This document shows positions 1 through 10,963 of a DNA stretch of 64,000 nucleotides, in pieces. The DNA is taken from positions 46,393,504-46,457,503 of the forward strand of contig OZ034971.1 in NCBI GenBank assembly GCA_964030785.1, read 5' to 3'. The translations under genes were made by a program, and so were the position numbers. The notes under the pieces were generated by a model. The model was not told where the DNA came from and ran no database searches. It worked only from the letters and a program-made list of their open reading frames with translations. The DNA comes from Siderastrea siderea. Taxonomy: Eukaryota; Cnidaria; Anthozoa; Scleractinia; Rhizangiidae. Every line of letters starts with the position of its first letter. Positions within the stretch are counted from its first letter, which is position 1.

Positions 1-209
1 GAAAGTAAATAATAAAATATCTCCTTCAAACTGTAAGCGTAAACTAAAGTTAATAATCAAATACGAAAGAACTGGCCACTGATGCGATCTGGTTTTCAAC
101 TAACAATGAATTTAAATTTCGCAATTTGATTCTACTTTTTGAATCTCCGAGAAAACCCCTGAAAGAAGAACCAAGATAGAACCTAATTTGAATTGCAAAT
201 TTTAATCCG

Positions 210-249
210 TTGCATGACGACCTTCCATATATGGAAGTCCGTCGTGCAA
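210..249. repeat. 40 bp imperfect palindrome
   Basis: The arms begin TTGCATGACGA and end TCGTGCAA and meet at CCATATATGG, so the segment can fold into a nearly closed hairpin. It may be the remnant of a MITE; no target-site duplication is visible. Confidence 0.6.
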
Positions 250-600
250 TGTTCTTACGAGCTTGTGATGATAGCCTGGCAAAGATAGCCTACCCACTCG
301 CTTTAGGGGTTTTTGGTAAGCTGAGTAGCACTGGGACTGAGTGAATTTCAAAATGGCAGGCGGTTTAAGCATCTACCATCGAACTCAGCCGCTGAGAGAA
401 TCGGGGAGAAACAGGGATGTTTGCAGAAGATGATGTAGAAATCAAAGACACAGAACAACAGAACTAACGGTAAGGTGATAATTTTATTGGAGTCTCGACA
501 TCTTTCGGCGCTGTTTCCTTGAAACAACTTTCGATTTGAACTCCATGTCTCCTATAGCTCATGATTGCAGTGATCTTGACAGTGAATTGATAACCTGCAA

Positions 601-670
601 TCAGGCTCTATTTTCGTTTCGCTCGGTGAAACATTCAGGTGGGACGGGCGAAACGAAAAATAGAGCCTGA
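601..670. repeat. short inverted repeat (about 25 bp arms)
   Basis: The segment starts TCAGGCTCTATTTTCG and ends with its complement, CGAAAAATAGAGCCTGA, around a loop of about 20 bp. The arms differ by one extra A. It looks like a minimal foldback element or MITE remnant. Confidence 0.7.
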
Positions 671-1299
671 TACAATTCTTCTACGGAACGTCTACCGCCC
701 ACTTTTTTGATTGATTGACATTCAACAAAACAGCCAATCAAAATTTCTTCTGCTTGCACGATCTTCGGTATGCAAATTTCCCATAACGGCAACTTGCAAA
801 AAGTCACACAAATGTCGGCAAAATAAGAAAATCATAGGCTACGATATATCTTCTAGACACAAGCACTCAAATTTACACGATTGCTAACTTGAAGGTTCCG
901 GTATTGTACATGGTTGCTCTGTCTGAGCTGAAACTGAATGAAAATTCAAAACACGATGAGGTTGTCATGTACCAAGATATGTTGCATGCTTGAATCCTTT
1001 CCCATTTCAGGTGGTATCTGGAAATATTCTCTTCGCATTTGTCACCAATTTTCTTCGTAAAAAAACCTTGGGCAATTAACAGAAATACCTTCAGTTTCAT
1101 TCTTTAGAATAAAGATACATGTATAAACAAAACCGTTTATAAACAAAGGAGTATTTTGTAATTTAATTTAGTTCCAGAAGTGATAAAGGGAATTCACATA
1201 TTTGCAAAGTTTGTAAAAAACTTTACTAGTACTAATAAACGAATTTTTTGCAAAAAAGTATACCAGTGAAAAATAAGTGAAACTATATATATTTTTTAA

Positions 1300-1540
1300 A
1301 ATGCTTTTACTAATAAATGCAAAATCTTGAAAAAAGAAAACGACTTTTTTGCGAGATATTCCATTTATTAGTGCATGTTTCAATATTAATACTAATAAAT
1401 GCAAAATCTTGCAAAAAGGAAAACGACTTTTTTGCGAGATATTCCATTTATTAGTATATGTTTCAATATTAATACTAGTAAATGCAAAGTCTTGCAAAAA
1501 AGAAAACGACGTTTTTACAAGATATTCCATTTATAGTTAA
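1300..1540 (-). repeat. hairpin satellite units, inverted block
   Basis: About three units of the ~83 bp hairpin repeat found at 3597-4830, here in the opposite orientation. Each unit contains ACTAATAAATGCAAAATC, a GCAAAAA run, and then GCGAGATATTCCATTTATTAG. The block forms the outer left part of the large inverted repeat whose right arm is at about 2850-3650. Confidence 0.8.
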
Positions 1541-1679
1541 AAACGGTGATGGGCCTGCATGGCTCCCACGCGCGTGTTTTAGCCTTTTAAAATTTAAGCC
1601 AGAAGTTGTAACTGTAGGTTTGATTTGTGATCCTCGTTTTAGTGTCTACAAGAGTAACAGGCCTGCGCGCGCGTTTTAG

Positions 1680-2115
1680 CCTTTCTCGAGTTTTGCGCTC
1701 ATGAGTATATCTTTGAGGGAACGCCCTCTTTTGTACGATGTTAGGGGCGGTTCCTTGAAAATGTTGTTTAGCAATGGTTGCTGCGTTATGAAATGCTAGC
1801 TGTTTATGAGTATTGGTTTTACGTTAGGCACTGCTGGGTGATATTGCGTTACAAAGGGCAAGATTTCAATTTTTTTTTTTTTGGGAGGGCTTGATTCGTG
1901 TCTTCAAAAGTAACTTCTGAGAAGGTTGTTTGAATATAGTTTTCTGGGTATCCTTTCTCAAGAAGATGTGTTTTGAAGTTTGTGACGCTCTCCTTAAATA
2001 ATCTTTTAGAAGAGTTAGTTCTTAGTAGTCTTAAAGCCTCTCCTTTGATGAAGCCTCTTTTCACTCCTGGTGGATGGCAGGTTAAAAAGTGGGTGTAGTG
2101 GACATAGTAGTGGAC
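1680..2115 (-). pseudogene. Penelope-like RT C-terminal fragment (left arm)
   Basis: The minus strand encodes a degenerate C-terminal part of a Penelope-type reverse transcriptase. Visible motifs are THFLTCHPPG, KRGFIKGEALRLLRTNSS and EKGYPEN, followed after a frame change by the conserved tail seen in the opposite copy (YKRGRSLKD-like). No palm domain with the catalytic aspartates is present, nor an endonuclease, so it cannot be active. It is a near-identical inverted copy of 2999-3450. A poly-T tract near 1870 lies at the frame change. The family call rests on recognition of the motif series. Confidence 0.75.
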
Positions 2116-2260
2116 ATAGTTAAAAAGGGTAATATGATTTATTACTAATACTAGTAAATGCAAAATCTTGCCGAAAGGAAAACGATGTTTTTGGCAAGAT
2201 ATTCCATTTCAGTGTAATACTAGTAAATTTGCTATTTTGCAAGATATTCCATATTCCATA
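2116..2260. repeat. single hairpin unit at inner left arm
   Basis: One copy of the AAATGCAAAATCTTGC...GCAAGATATTCCATTT hairpin, with the internal stem tip GAAAACGATG. It is mirrored at about 2855-2960 and marks the inner edge of the inverted repeat. Confidence 0.65.
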
Positions 2261-2850
2261 CGTCAGTTGAGTGTTTCTTACTGGAATTATTGCATCGAGA
2301 CGACAAGTGTGCTGTTTGGAACTGATAGTGCTATAAGGGTGTTTTCTGTATACGAACAACATCAGGACAGGCTTTATTCTGTTTATTGTTTAGACATATT
2401 TAAGACCTGGGGTACAACCGGTTCTAATCAAATTTTCCACTAACCATGTGGCGAATTGGAATAGTTTTCGATCGCCATCAATCAATAATAATTATTTGTA
2501 GAACATAACTAGTGCGTTTCATATGACTTGTCAGCGACAAAAAAAGTTAATACTCTCAGTCGAACACAACGTCGTGAGACTCTTAACTGGATTTTTTAAA
2601 GATGTTACCCTCCCAAATATGAATGGCCATTACTTCACGGTCAAAACTGGGACGACCTAGCCACATCACCCGTTTACTAGGCATTTGTGAAACTTTATAA
2701 AACATATTGGGTTAGGTTATAATACGTACTAGTAAATGATCAACTGGGAAAAAAAGCAAACCAAACAGAGTGATCATGACTTTAAATAAATGAAAAATAG
2801 GTAGAAAAAGGAAGAAACTAAGCAAAATGGATTTCCGAGAAGATTAACTA
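2261..2850. other. spacer of the large inverted repeat
   Basis: Unique sequence between the two opposed Penelope fragments. No coding exon or further repeat is recognised. Confidence 0.5.
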
Positions 2851-2965
2851 GTATTACACTGAAATGGAATATCTTGCCAAAAACGTCCTTTTCCTTTCGG
2901 CAAGATTTGCATTTACTAGTATTAGTAATAAATCATATATTTATAAATGGAATATCTTGCAAAAA
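2851..2965. repeat. hairpin unit at inner right arm
   Basis: Mirror image of the unit at 2116-2260, followed by the first bases of another unit. It contains GGAATATCTTGCC and CGGCAAGATTTGCATTTACT, which pair with each other. Confidence 0.65.
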
Positions 2966-2998
2966 AGTCGTTTATGTTTTCCGCGTGGGAGCCACGCA

Positions 2999-3450
2999 GG
3001 CCCGTCACCCTTTTTAACTATGTCCACTACACCCATTTTTTAACCTGCCATCCACCAAGAGTGAAAAGAGGCTTCATCAAAGGAGAGGCTTTAAGACTAC
3101 TAAGAACTAACTCTTCTAAAACATTATTTAAGGAGAGCGTCACAAACTTCAAAACACATCTTCTTGAGAAAGGATACCCAGAAAACTTTATTCAAACAAC
3201 CCTCTCAGAAGTTACTTTTGAAGACACGAATCAAGCCCTCCAAAAAAAAAAAATGAAATCTTGCCCTTTGTAACGCAATATCACTCAGCAGTGCCTAACG
3301 TAAAACCAATACTCATAAACAGCTGGCATTTCATAACACAGCAACCATTGCTAAACAACATTTTCAAGGAACCGCCCCTAATATCGTACAAAAGAGGGCG
3401 TTCCCTCAAAGATATAATCGTGAGAGCAAAACTCGAGAAAGGCTAAAACG
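2999..3450 (+). pseudogene. Penelope-like RT C-terminal fragment (right arm)
   Basis: The plus strand carries the same RT C-terminal fragment as 1680-2115, in inverted orientation. The first frame (to 3273) reads YTHFLTCHPPRVKRGFIKGE, LRLLRTNSS and EKGYPENF. A second frame (3261-3446) reads PFVTQYHSAVPNVKPIL, then SYKRGRSLKDIIVRAKLEKG, the usual end of the RT module before the endonuclease. The frames meet in an A-tract at about 3241-3252, so an A-run indel separates them. The palm catalytic motif and GIY-YIG domain are missing. Confidence 0.78.
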
Positions 3451-3596
3451 CGCGCGCAGGCCTGTTACTCTTGCAGGCACTAAAAAGAGGATCACAAATC
3501 ACACCTGCAGTTACAACTTCTGGCTTAAATTTGTAAGCCATTTTAAAAGGCTAAAACACGCGCATGGGAGCCGCGCAGGCCCATCACCGTTTTTAA

Positions 3597-4830
3597 CTAT
3601 AAATGGAATATCTTGCAAAAACGTCGTTTTCTTTTTTGCAAGACTTTGCATTTACTAGTATTAATATTGAAACACATACTAATAAATGGAATATCTTGCG
3701 AAAAAGTCGTTTTCTTTTTTGTAAGATTTTGCATTTACTAGTATTAACAATGAAACATGTACTAATAAATGGAATATCTCGCAAAAAAGTCGTCTTCTTT
3801 TTTGCAAGATTTTGCATTTACTAGCATTAACAACGAAATATGTACTAATAAATGCAATATCTCGCAAAAAGTCGTTTTCGTTTTTGCAAGATTTTGCATT
3901 TACTAGTATTAATATTGAAACATAAATATGTACTAATAAATGCAATATCTCGCGAAAAAGTCGTTTTCTTTTTTGCAAGATTTTGCATTTACTAGTATTA
4001 ATATTGAAACATATACTAATAAATGGAATATCTTGCGAAAAAGTCGTTTTCCTTTTTGCAAGATTCTGCATTTACTAGTATTAACAATGAAACATGTACT
4101 AATAAATGGAATATCTCGCGAAAAAGCAGTTTTCTTTTTTGCAAGATTTTGCATTTACTAGTATTAATATTGAAACGTACTAATAAATGGAATATCTCGC
4201 GAAAAAGTCGTTTTCCTTTTTGCAAGATTTTGCATTTATTAGTATTAATATTGGAACTTGCACTAATAAATGGAATATCTCGCGAAAAAGTCGTTTTCTT
4301 TTTTGCAAGATTTTGCATTTACTAGAATTAACAATGAAACATGTACTAATAAATGGAATATCTCACGAAAAAGTCGTTTTCTGTTTTGCAAGATTTGCAT
4401 TTACTAGTATTAACAATGAAACATGTTCTAATAAATGGAATATCTCGCGAAAAAGTCGTTTTCTTTTTTGCAAGATTTTGCATTTACTAGTATTAACAAT
4501 GAAACATGTACTAATAAATGGAATATCTCACGAAAAAGTCGTTTTCCTTTTTGCAAGATTTTGCATTTACTAGTATTAACAATGAAACATGTACTAATGA
4601 ATGGAATATCTCGCGAAAAAGTCGTTTTCTTTTTTGCAAGATTTTGCATTTATTAGTATTAATATTGGAACGTACTAATAAATGGATATCTCGCAAAAAA
4701 GTCGTTTTCCTTTTTGCAAGATTTTGCATTTACTAGTATTAATAGTGACTCATATACTAATAAATGGAATATCTTGCAAATAAGTCGATTTCTTTTTTGC
4801 AAGATTTTGCATTTATTAGTATAATTACGA
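3597..4830. repeat. tandem array of ~83 bp hairpin satellite (about 15 units)
   Basis: Units of roughly 80-88 bp repeat head to tail. Each has two halves that are imperfect reverse complements: AAATGGAATATCTCGCGAAA then a TCGTTTTC loop, and TTTTTTGCAAGATTTTGCATTT. The link between units is ACTAGTATTAAYAATGAAACATGTACTAAT with small variants. Because the unit is quasi-palindromic it is open in several frames on both strands, producing long overlapping ORFs that are not genes. Variation is concentrated in the linker and the TCGCGA/TTGCAA position. Confidence 0.9.
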
Positions 4831-4835
4831 TTTTT

Positions 4836-5870
4836 ATATTTTATATGTTGTTTTTTTTTACATTTATGTAATTTTTATTTTCACTGGTAAAGTTTTTCAC
4901 CAAAAATTTATTTACTAGTACTAGTAAAGTTTTTTAAAAAGTTTGCAAGTATCTGATGACCCATCAGTTTACCGTTAAGTTTACCGTTAAGTTTACCGAA
5001 TTATCGGTTGACTTGTTGATCATTCTTGGTGAAAGATACTTGTTCCTCTGCTGTTCGTTTTGTTTCGTAAAACGCGGAAACAACCACTACTCTGTTCATG
5101 TTATCAATACTAGCTGAAAGCGTCAAATGAAAATTCCGAGACACGATGCGATAAAACGGAATAATACTTCACTGTTGCTGTACTTCTCTGCTCCAGGTGA
5201 GAGACAGCTTGCATCAAACCGAACGCCATTCTCAGGAGAGAAAGAAATGGTGACAATTCTCCTAGAACGACGAGAATTTATTAGAGCAATACAGTACCGC
5301 TCGAAAGTATTGGTGCATTTTCCGCGATACTGCCGCGGTGGAATCGCAGTTTGTATCTCCGGTTTGATCTCGGGAAGACCTCGTCTAACTTCTTTGAAAA
5401 CTCCGGTTTTACCTCGGTTTTTTGCGGTCAAAAATACCGCGGTAAAGAATAGGACGCGGTGGTGTTTGAATAGCCTTTTGTTTCCTTTTTTTCAAAGATT
5501 AATCAACTTCAATAAGCGAGACGTCGCGCGCCGATGATTTTATGATGTGATACATTTCACATTTGATTTTTTCTTTTACCGTGATTCACAAACCTTGACT
5601 TCTGAGCACTTTTGAGAACGTTGACGTTAGCCGAAGAAAGAAATGGAAACTCGTGTCATTTGCAACAGCTAGAAGAAATAAAACTGATATCATAGAGATA
5701 GAATTGTTGCGTTACATACCGCCTGAAGTTCAGTGAAAAGGTCAGATTTCACCCGTTATGCAAATTTGATGCGCTTTTGAACTGAAACTAACTTCGGGTT
5801 ATATATCGCTATTTCTTACAAATTCTTTTACAGTTGGCATTGACTTTGAGCTTCAACATGAGTTTCATTT
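4836..5870. other. stretch without recognised gene
   Basis: A short triplication of TTTACCGTTAAG lies at 4970-5000. Overlapping open frames on both strands at 5123-5537 have no recognisable domain or splice context and are treated as chance ORFs. Confidence 0.5.
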
Positions 5871-6140
5871 ACTAGCGGAGCCAGCGCGCTAGCGTGTCAG
5901 CGGAGCTCCATTGCTAAGGAAATTTGGTAATCTATCAAGCCAAAAAATTTTGGTAGTGACGTGGTAGTCACGTGACCGTCCGTACGTACGTCCGTACATC
6001 CGTACGTCCGTCCGTCCGCACCACAGGGCTACCAATACACTTCCTACACTGGATATAACCCTGTGCTGAATCCCGTGTGTTTTCGGCGCGAAATCGCATG
6101 TTGACCCGCGTTGTAGCAAAACAAGCAAAGACAACAAAAA
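5870..6140. repeat. dispersed repeat with CCGTACGT microsatellite
   Basis: A GC-rich segment containing a run of CCGTACGT/CCGTCCGT units at about 5976-6022 between TGACGTGGTAGTCACGTGAC and CACCACAGGG. The minus frame reading HVTTKIFWLDRLPNFLSNGA and GRTDVRMYGRTYGRS resembles translations of a common cnidarian dispersed repeat. It is judged a repeat, not a gene. Confidence 0.5.
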
Positions 6141-6508
6141 TCAAAAACAAATTTGTTAATGGAAAAAAAAAAGTTCAAAAGAACACTCAGTTGTCTTTTT
6201 GGTGGAAGGGGAAAAGTTCAATCTAGGCGAAAGAAATTCGGCGATAAAGTGCAGGCAAAAAGTTCAAATTTGCCTCGTCGGTTCTGTTCAAACTCGGTCG
6301 GCACACCGCTTGAATTCGCAGCTTTTCGCAGCGGTTTCGACGCCAAATATAGCAGAGCTAGTGCTTTTTGGTTTTTTCTGTCCACAACCATGGTTTTTAC
6401 GGCGTTTCGAACACATTTTGCCAGGAAAAACACCAGCATTTTCATGCTGATAGGCAGCTTGTCACGAAGAAAGAAATAAGTAGTAAAATTAACTGCTTAA
6501 ACAATGTC

Positions 6509-6600
6509 TAACGCCCATGGCTTAGTGGACTAGTTACCTGTATCTCACGCCGACGAGCTGGGTTCGACACTCAGCAGGAGGAAGAATTTTTTTCTTTTTT
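6509..6600 (+). repeat. tRNA-like SINE remnant
   Basis: CATGGCTTAGTGGACT resembles a pol III A box, and GGGTTCGACACTC about 35 bp further resembles a B box. The ends do not pair as an acceptor stem and a T-rich tail follows, so this is more likely a tRNA-derived SINE or pseudogene than a working tRNA gene. Confidence 0.45.
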
Positions 6601-7326
6601 TTCTTTGTTTTTGTTTTTTTTTTTTAATAAAACGACTTGGATGAGAGTATTTTCACAAATTAATAACTGCCAGCAAAAACAAAACAAAAAAACAAAACAA
6701 AAAGCAAAAGCAAAAAACAGACAAAACATCATCGAAGGATTCAGTGCGCGAAGGATCAAGAAAGGTTCGATTTGCTCCCACATCGCTCGCACAATATATT
6801 TTGAGACTCACAGTATGCAAATTCAAATTCAGTGCAATGCACTGTGAACTAAAAATAATCTCAGGAAAAAACTTGCTATTTTACTCTAATTCTCTTTCTA
6901 ACATCATAACTTTCGCTTTTTAGTTTAAGTTACATTCAACAGTTTCGCTTTTGACGGTTTTCTTTGAGTATGGCGAAGGCATATTTCAATTCTGAAAATT
7001 TGAGCTTACGTCGAATTCGCGATTCGGCACGCAAATTTTTGAATAATATTCACGCAACGCTTGGCACCAAGAGTTATAAAGTTGGATCTTTGATATTTTG
7101 TCACGTTTGGCGTAGCATTGCGATGGTGCAAATTCGCTAAATTCCAAAGAAAGGCTTTCTATTAAGTGGTGAAGAGAATTATATTTGTCGATCGATTTTT
7201 CGGTGAATAAACTTGTGATGCCTTAGTTTTTTAAGTTATGTATTGCACACTAGTTTGAAAATTAGAGATTAAAGATTGATCGATGTTAAAACAAACCAAG
7301 TTGGACAACAGAAACAAATATTATTA

Positions 7327-8206
7327 ACAGGACCTGAACAATCGATGAAAATCGATGATCGGAAATTCAATCGATCAATCGATGACAATCGATTAATTAC
7401 TGTTGATTGGCATCGATTGGCATCGGCCAATCGATGACCAATCGATAATCACACTTTGGTGGACGTGAACTTCATCGATTGCCATCGATTGGCACTAAAT
7501 TCATGTCTCCGTTTCCTTACGCTATCGCGGGAGTGTACGCAGATCGTATGTTATTTTTAAACCTCGGTAGCAAAATTTAAGAATTGTTAATCGATGTTGC
7601 TCTGTGAAAAACAGCACAAATAATAAATACAATTAACATATCTCGTTGTCAGTAGTACAAACATGATCATTTTAGCTTCGAGATTCAACTGACCTGGGAC
7701 GCAGTCGTCGTTCAAACACGATTAAGCTTATTATTATTTCTTTTTCTTCTTTCTTTCTTTGTGTCTATGCAGACGCCCACGTCCACCTCGATCTTTCGTG
7801 TGGAATTCCCAAGAGTGAAAGTAGCAAGTTATTCCAGGAGGGAGTCAAAGTTGACAAGCAAAGTGACACTTTATTAGTACCGTACTCGATAAAATTGACA
7901 ATTGAATGTTTGACTGAATAGGAAATCGATTGATATTGCATATTGAAATCGATCTATTATGTTAATTGATCGATTCCCATCGAATATCGATTGATATTGA
8001 TAATCGATGACAATCGATGTAGTTAATTGATCGATTGTCATCGATTATCGATTGATATTGATAATCGATGACAATCGATAATCACAAAAACTTTAGCGAT
8101 CGATTGTTCATCGATTATCAATATCAATCGATTAATTGATATCGATTGCCATCGATTGTTATCGATTGCCATCGATTATCGATTCCATCGATTGTTCAGG
8201 TCCTGT
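7327..8206. mobile_element. 880 bp TIR element dense in ATCGAT motifs
   Basis: Starts ACAGGACCTGAACAATCGAT and ends with the exact reverse complement, ATCGATTGTTCAGGTCCTGT, a perfect 20 bp TIR. Both subterminal regions (about 7340-7500 and 7925-8190) consist largely of ATCGAT, TCATCGATTG and CAATCGAT copies in both orientations; the centre (about 7510-7920) is ordinary. No coding frame is present, so it is non-autonomous. The flanks ATTA (left) and ATTA (right) could be a 4 bp target duplication, but no longer duplication is clear, so the superfamily is left open. Confidence 0.8.
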
Positions 8207-10090
8207 ATTAATGATTCAAAGACATCAGCTGAAGTCTGAAGCTTATATTTTCTGGTAAAGTAAGTAATTAAGTAAGAAATTTTATTTACGTGTCAAACCA
8301 TGTAGCTTGGGATAATCTCATACTAATTAGGGGACACAAAATAACAATATACAAGGTGGACTGCGGGAGCATTTTTGAAGCGTATTTGAAAATCAACCCA
8401 GTCATTTAATACACCACCACCCCACAACACGGGCTTTCGATTAGAATTAGAAGCAGTGAATACAGCTAAAGAAGCCGAGATAAAACACCTACTTATTAGC
8501 ATTACCTTTTTCTGCGTCTTGCGAAGATGAACACAACGACTCCTCCACGGGCAGTGTCTTTCCTGTTGAAGGGATGAATCCAAATTTCTTCTTCTTCGTC
8601 AACTTGATGAAGCTACACCAAACCAACCTCGTACCCAGGCTCCTCTCTCTTCCTCTCTCGAGAATCGGCTGGTCACGTGTCTCCCTTAAGCAAACAGCGC
8701 CCCACCAGGGTGGACTCGCTTTCCTTCAAGAAGCGAAGGGAAAAGCGAATGCAAATCTTTTCAAACTGGCACGAAGACAGAGGAATGGAAGTCATTAGTT
8801 CACTTTTTTTCAAAGACAGGGACGCTGAAAAAATCTACAGTCTACTATCTGCGGCGTTTCAGAAGCACAAATAATGCAGATTTCCCATCAACAAAATATT
8901 TTACGGTAGGCTCGATCTGTTTTGAATTTGCCGAAGGCGTTTGAGAAGAAGCTGCTCGTATTGCCCGAACAAAATGTCACACACTCATTTGTTTGCTATA
9001 TATTTTATTTATTGGCCTAATAATGCAAGTAAAATTCTGATAATAAAAGCCCACGCTGCACTTGTGTATTTTTATCTGCAAGCTTCAATGTAATGGTATA
9101 AATCCTGCAGACCAGAGAACAACCTTCTTGTCAAGCTCTTAATTATAAATGTTATTTAGTTTAGCACATTTTTCATTTTGTCATGTCACTGTTTTGGGTG
9201 AAAAAAAAATTAGGTTTTTTTTCGGTCAATCGGCGGTGTGAGAGCAATTTCGCCTAATCGACAGGAATAAAACAAATTACCTTCAAATTCTTACGAGAAC
9301 GGTGGTTTCAGTCGGTTGGCGCGGCGTATTTAATCTGATTTTACCATCGCGCCGTTTGTCTGTCTTGTGTACGGTTGCCGAAAATTCTGCTGCTCCTTGG
9401 AGATGCCAAAAATAAATTAGTCCTTCCTAATCCTTGACACTCCATTTCATTTCGAGCTCCGTAAAGCATAAAGCCGACGGCTCTCCTTGTTGTAAATTTG
9501 TTATGTTGTGACTCGTGCCGGCTTCCGTTGACTATGGCGATGGTTAGCGACAGTTGTTACCGGTAAACAAGGTAATTCATTGACGACTGAAATGAATTAA
9601 AAAGCTGACTCCTGCACTAAATATACACGGCAAAGCATTCTTTATAGAAAAGAGTTTTGTTTGTTAAACTCAGCAGTTGTTTCATGAAATGCCTACCTGA
9701 TATTTTTTTTGTTGCATTTTGAGCTACTGAGCCTTGGTAATTCCTCAACTTTGTGCGGCCTAAGAGCTAGATGTGGAGTGTGCTCTGCTGAACTGAAACT
9801 CCCAACAGACCGGAAATGGGAGGGTCAAGCGAAATACTTTAAACGAAGTAAGTAGCAACGAGAAATACCGTAAGTGCTGTAATGTTGGAGCTACCTGACA
9901 AATACTAGTAGAATGATCCATCTATACCATAATACAGTACGGTATACATGGGTATAAAAAAGTGTTTGAGTCCAACCGCAAGAGTAATGATAACAACGAG
10001 AAGTTTTTCTGTTACGATGGAGTAAAGAAAGTAAATTGACTTAAAATCGCACCTCTTCAACTAATGTTTGTGTTTATCCTTTTTATTTCA
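8207..10090. other. intergenic, no supported gene
   Basis: Contains a CCTCGTACCCAGGCTCCTC motif at about 8629, which looks like the end of a dispersed MITE, and a (TTTC) tract just upstream. Short ORFs at 8323-8874 overlap on both strands without domains. Nothing else is recognised. Confidence 0.45.
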
Positions 10091-10307
10091 GAGCACTACG
10101 ACAGTTGTCTCAAAAAGTCTCTCTCGTCCGCAAACGCCAGTAAAGATCTAAAAGCGCACGAAGTACAACGTCCCCTCACTGCGTGGCTAAATCCCGAACC
10201 GCTAGAAGGAGCGGAAAATCCCGTGAGCAAGAAACTTCCCCACCCACACAGGAAACCATTAATGAAGATGATCTTTTAGAGTTACAAGACAAGGACCTAT
10301 CTTTAAA
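10091..10307 (+). CDS. upstream exon of NHL/SAP-type gene
   Basis: A TTTTTATTTCAG acceptor precedes and AA|GTAAATG follows. One frame reads a basic then acidic low-complexity segment: KSRTARRSGKSREQETS, then EDDLLELQDKDLSL. With a phase-2 junction this continues into the acidic exon at 10591 (VGDDDFMLLNTEGGDW). An in-frame stop early in the exon suggests either a later internal boundary or decay. It belongs to the degenerate gene that follows. Confidence 0.45.
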
Positions 10308-10590
10308 GTAAATGTTTCATTTACCCTACGATCTATTTGTAATCATTGTAAGGGCAATTTTTCCATATGTTTCTAACAGATAAACTCTTCAGCGACGATG
10401 TTGTAAAATCGCAATTATTTAGACAAGAAGGATATTTAAAAAAGGTTTTTGTTGACTATATTAGATGTGAAATATTTTACGACTGAGTTTGTAATATGTC
10501 CGTTTTGTTTCGAAAAGCTTAGGAGTACCTTCTCAAAACTGAAAAGGGAATAAAATTAATGTTATTTATTAAAGTATGTTTTTGTATAAC

Positions 10591-10963
10591 AGTGTCGGCG
10601 ATGATGACTTCATGCTACTGAACACAGAAGGGGGTGATTGGAGCCCAAAAGGTGACATCGAGGATCCATCCGCTTGCTTAGATGATGACGATTATTCATT
10701 AGATTCGATAATAACAGTGTCGGCGATGATGACTTCATGATACTGAACACAGAAGGGGGTCATTGGAGCCCAAAAGGGACACCGAGGATCCATTCGCTTG
10801 CTTAGATGATGACGATTATTCATTAGATTCGATAATAACAGTTTCGGCGATGATGACTTCATGATACTGAACACAGAAGGGGGTGATTGGAGCCCAAAAG
10901 GGACACCGAGGATCCATTCGCTTGCTTAGATGATGACGATTATTCATTAGATTCGATAATGAA
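10591..10963 (+). repeat. three tandem 124-125 bp copies of an exon start
   Basis: The units begin AGTGTCGGCGATGATGAC at 10591 and 10716 and AGTTTCGGCG at 10840. The third runs on into the rest of the exon after TTAGATTCGATAAT. Each encodes an acidic segment (GDDDFM, NTEGGDWSPKG, CLDDDDYSLDS). Period lengths of 125 and 124 are not multiples of three, so the duplications change frame and would disrupt the protein unless only one copy is spliced in. The first copy follows the acceptor-like TTTTTGTATAACAG. Confidence 0.85.

Larger units (their letters stand above)
1..1290. other. non-coding stretch with two small hairpins
   Basis: No convincing coding exon is seen. Open frames here are short, overlap on both strands and lack splice or domain support. 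The only structured parts are two short inverted repeats, described separately. Confidence 0.6.

Noticed and set aside
3593..4736. A dozen overlapping ORFs of 70-130 codons on both strands
   Set aside because: They follow the periodic hairpin satellite; the same peptides repeat with the unit and appear on both strands.
3597..4830. CRISPR-like array
   Set aside because: Units are contiguous with no unique spacers, the whole 83 bp unit is repeated, and the context is eukaryotic.
5123..5537. Overlapping ORFs of 102 and 136 codons on opposite strands
   Set aside because: No domain, no splice signals, no repeat match; likely chance in a less AT-rich stretch.
6571..6847. Opposed ORFs over an A/T-rich tract
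   Set aside because: Low-complexity Lys/Gln or Phe/Cys peptides arising from homopolymer and CAAAA repeats.
8521..8563. Possible small minus exon (KTLPVEESLCSSSQDAEK) with phase-1 borders like the linker exons
   Set aside because: The acceptor has a weak pyrimidine tract and no neighbouring exon is found.
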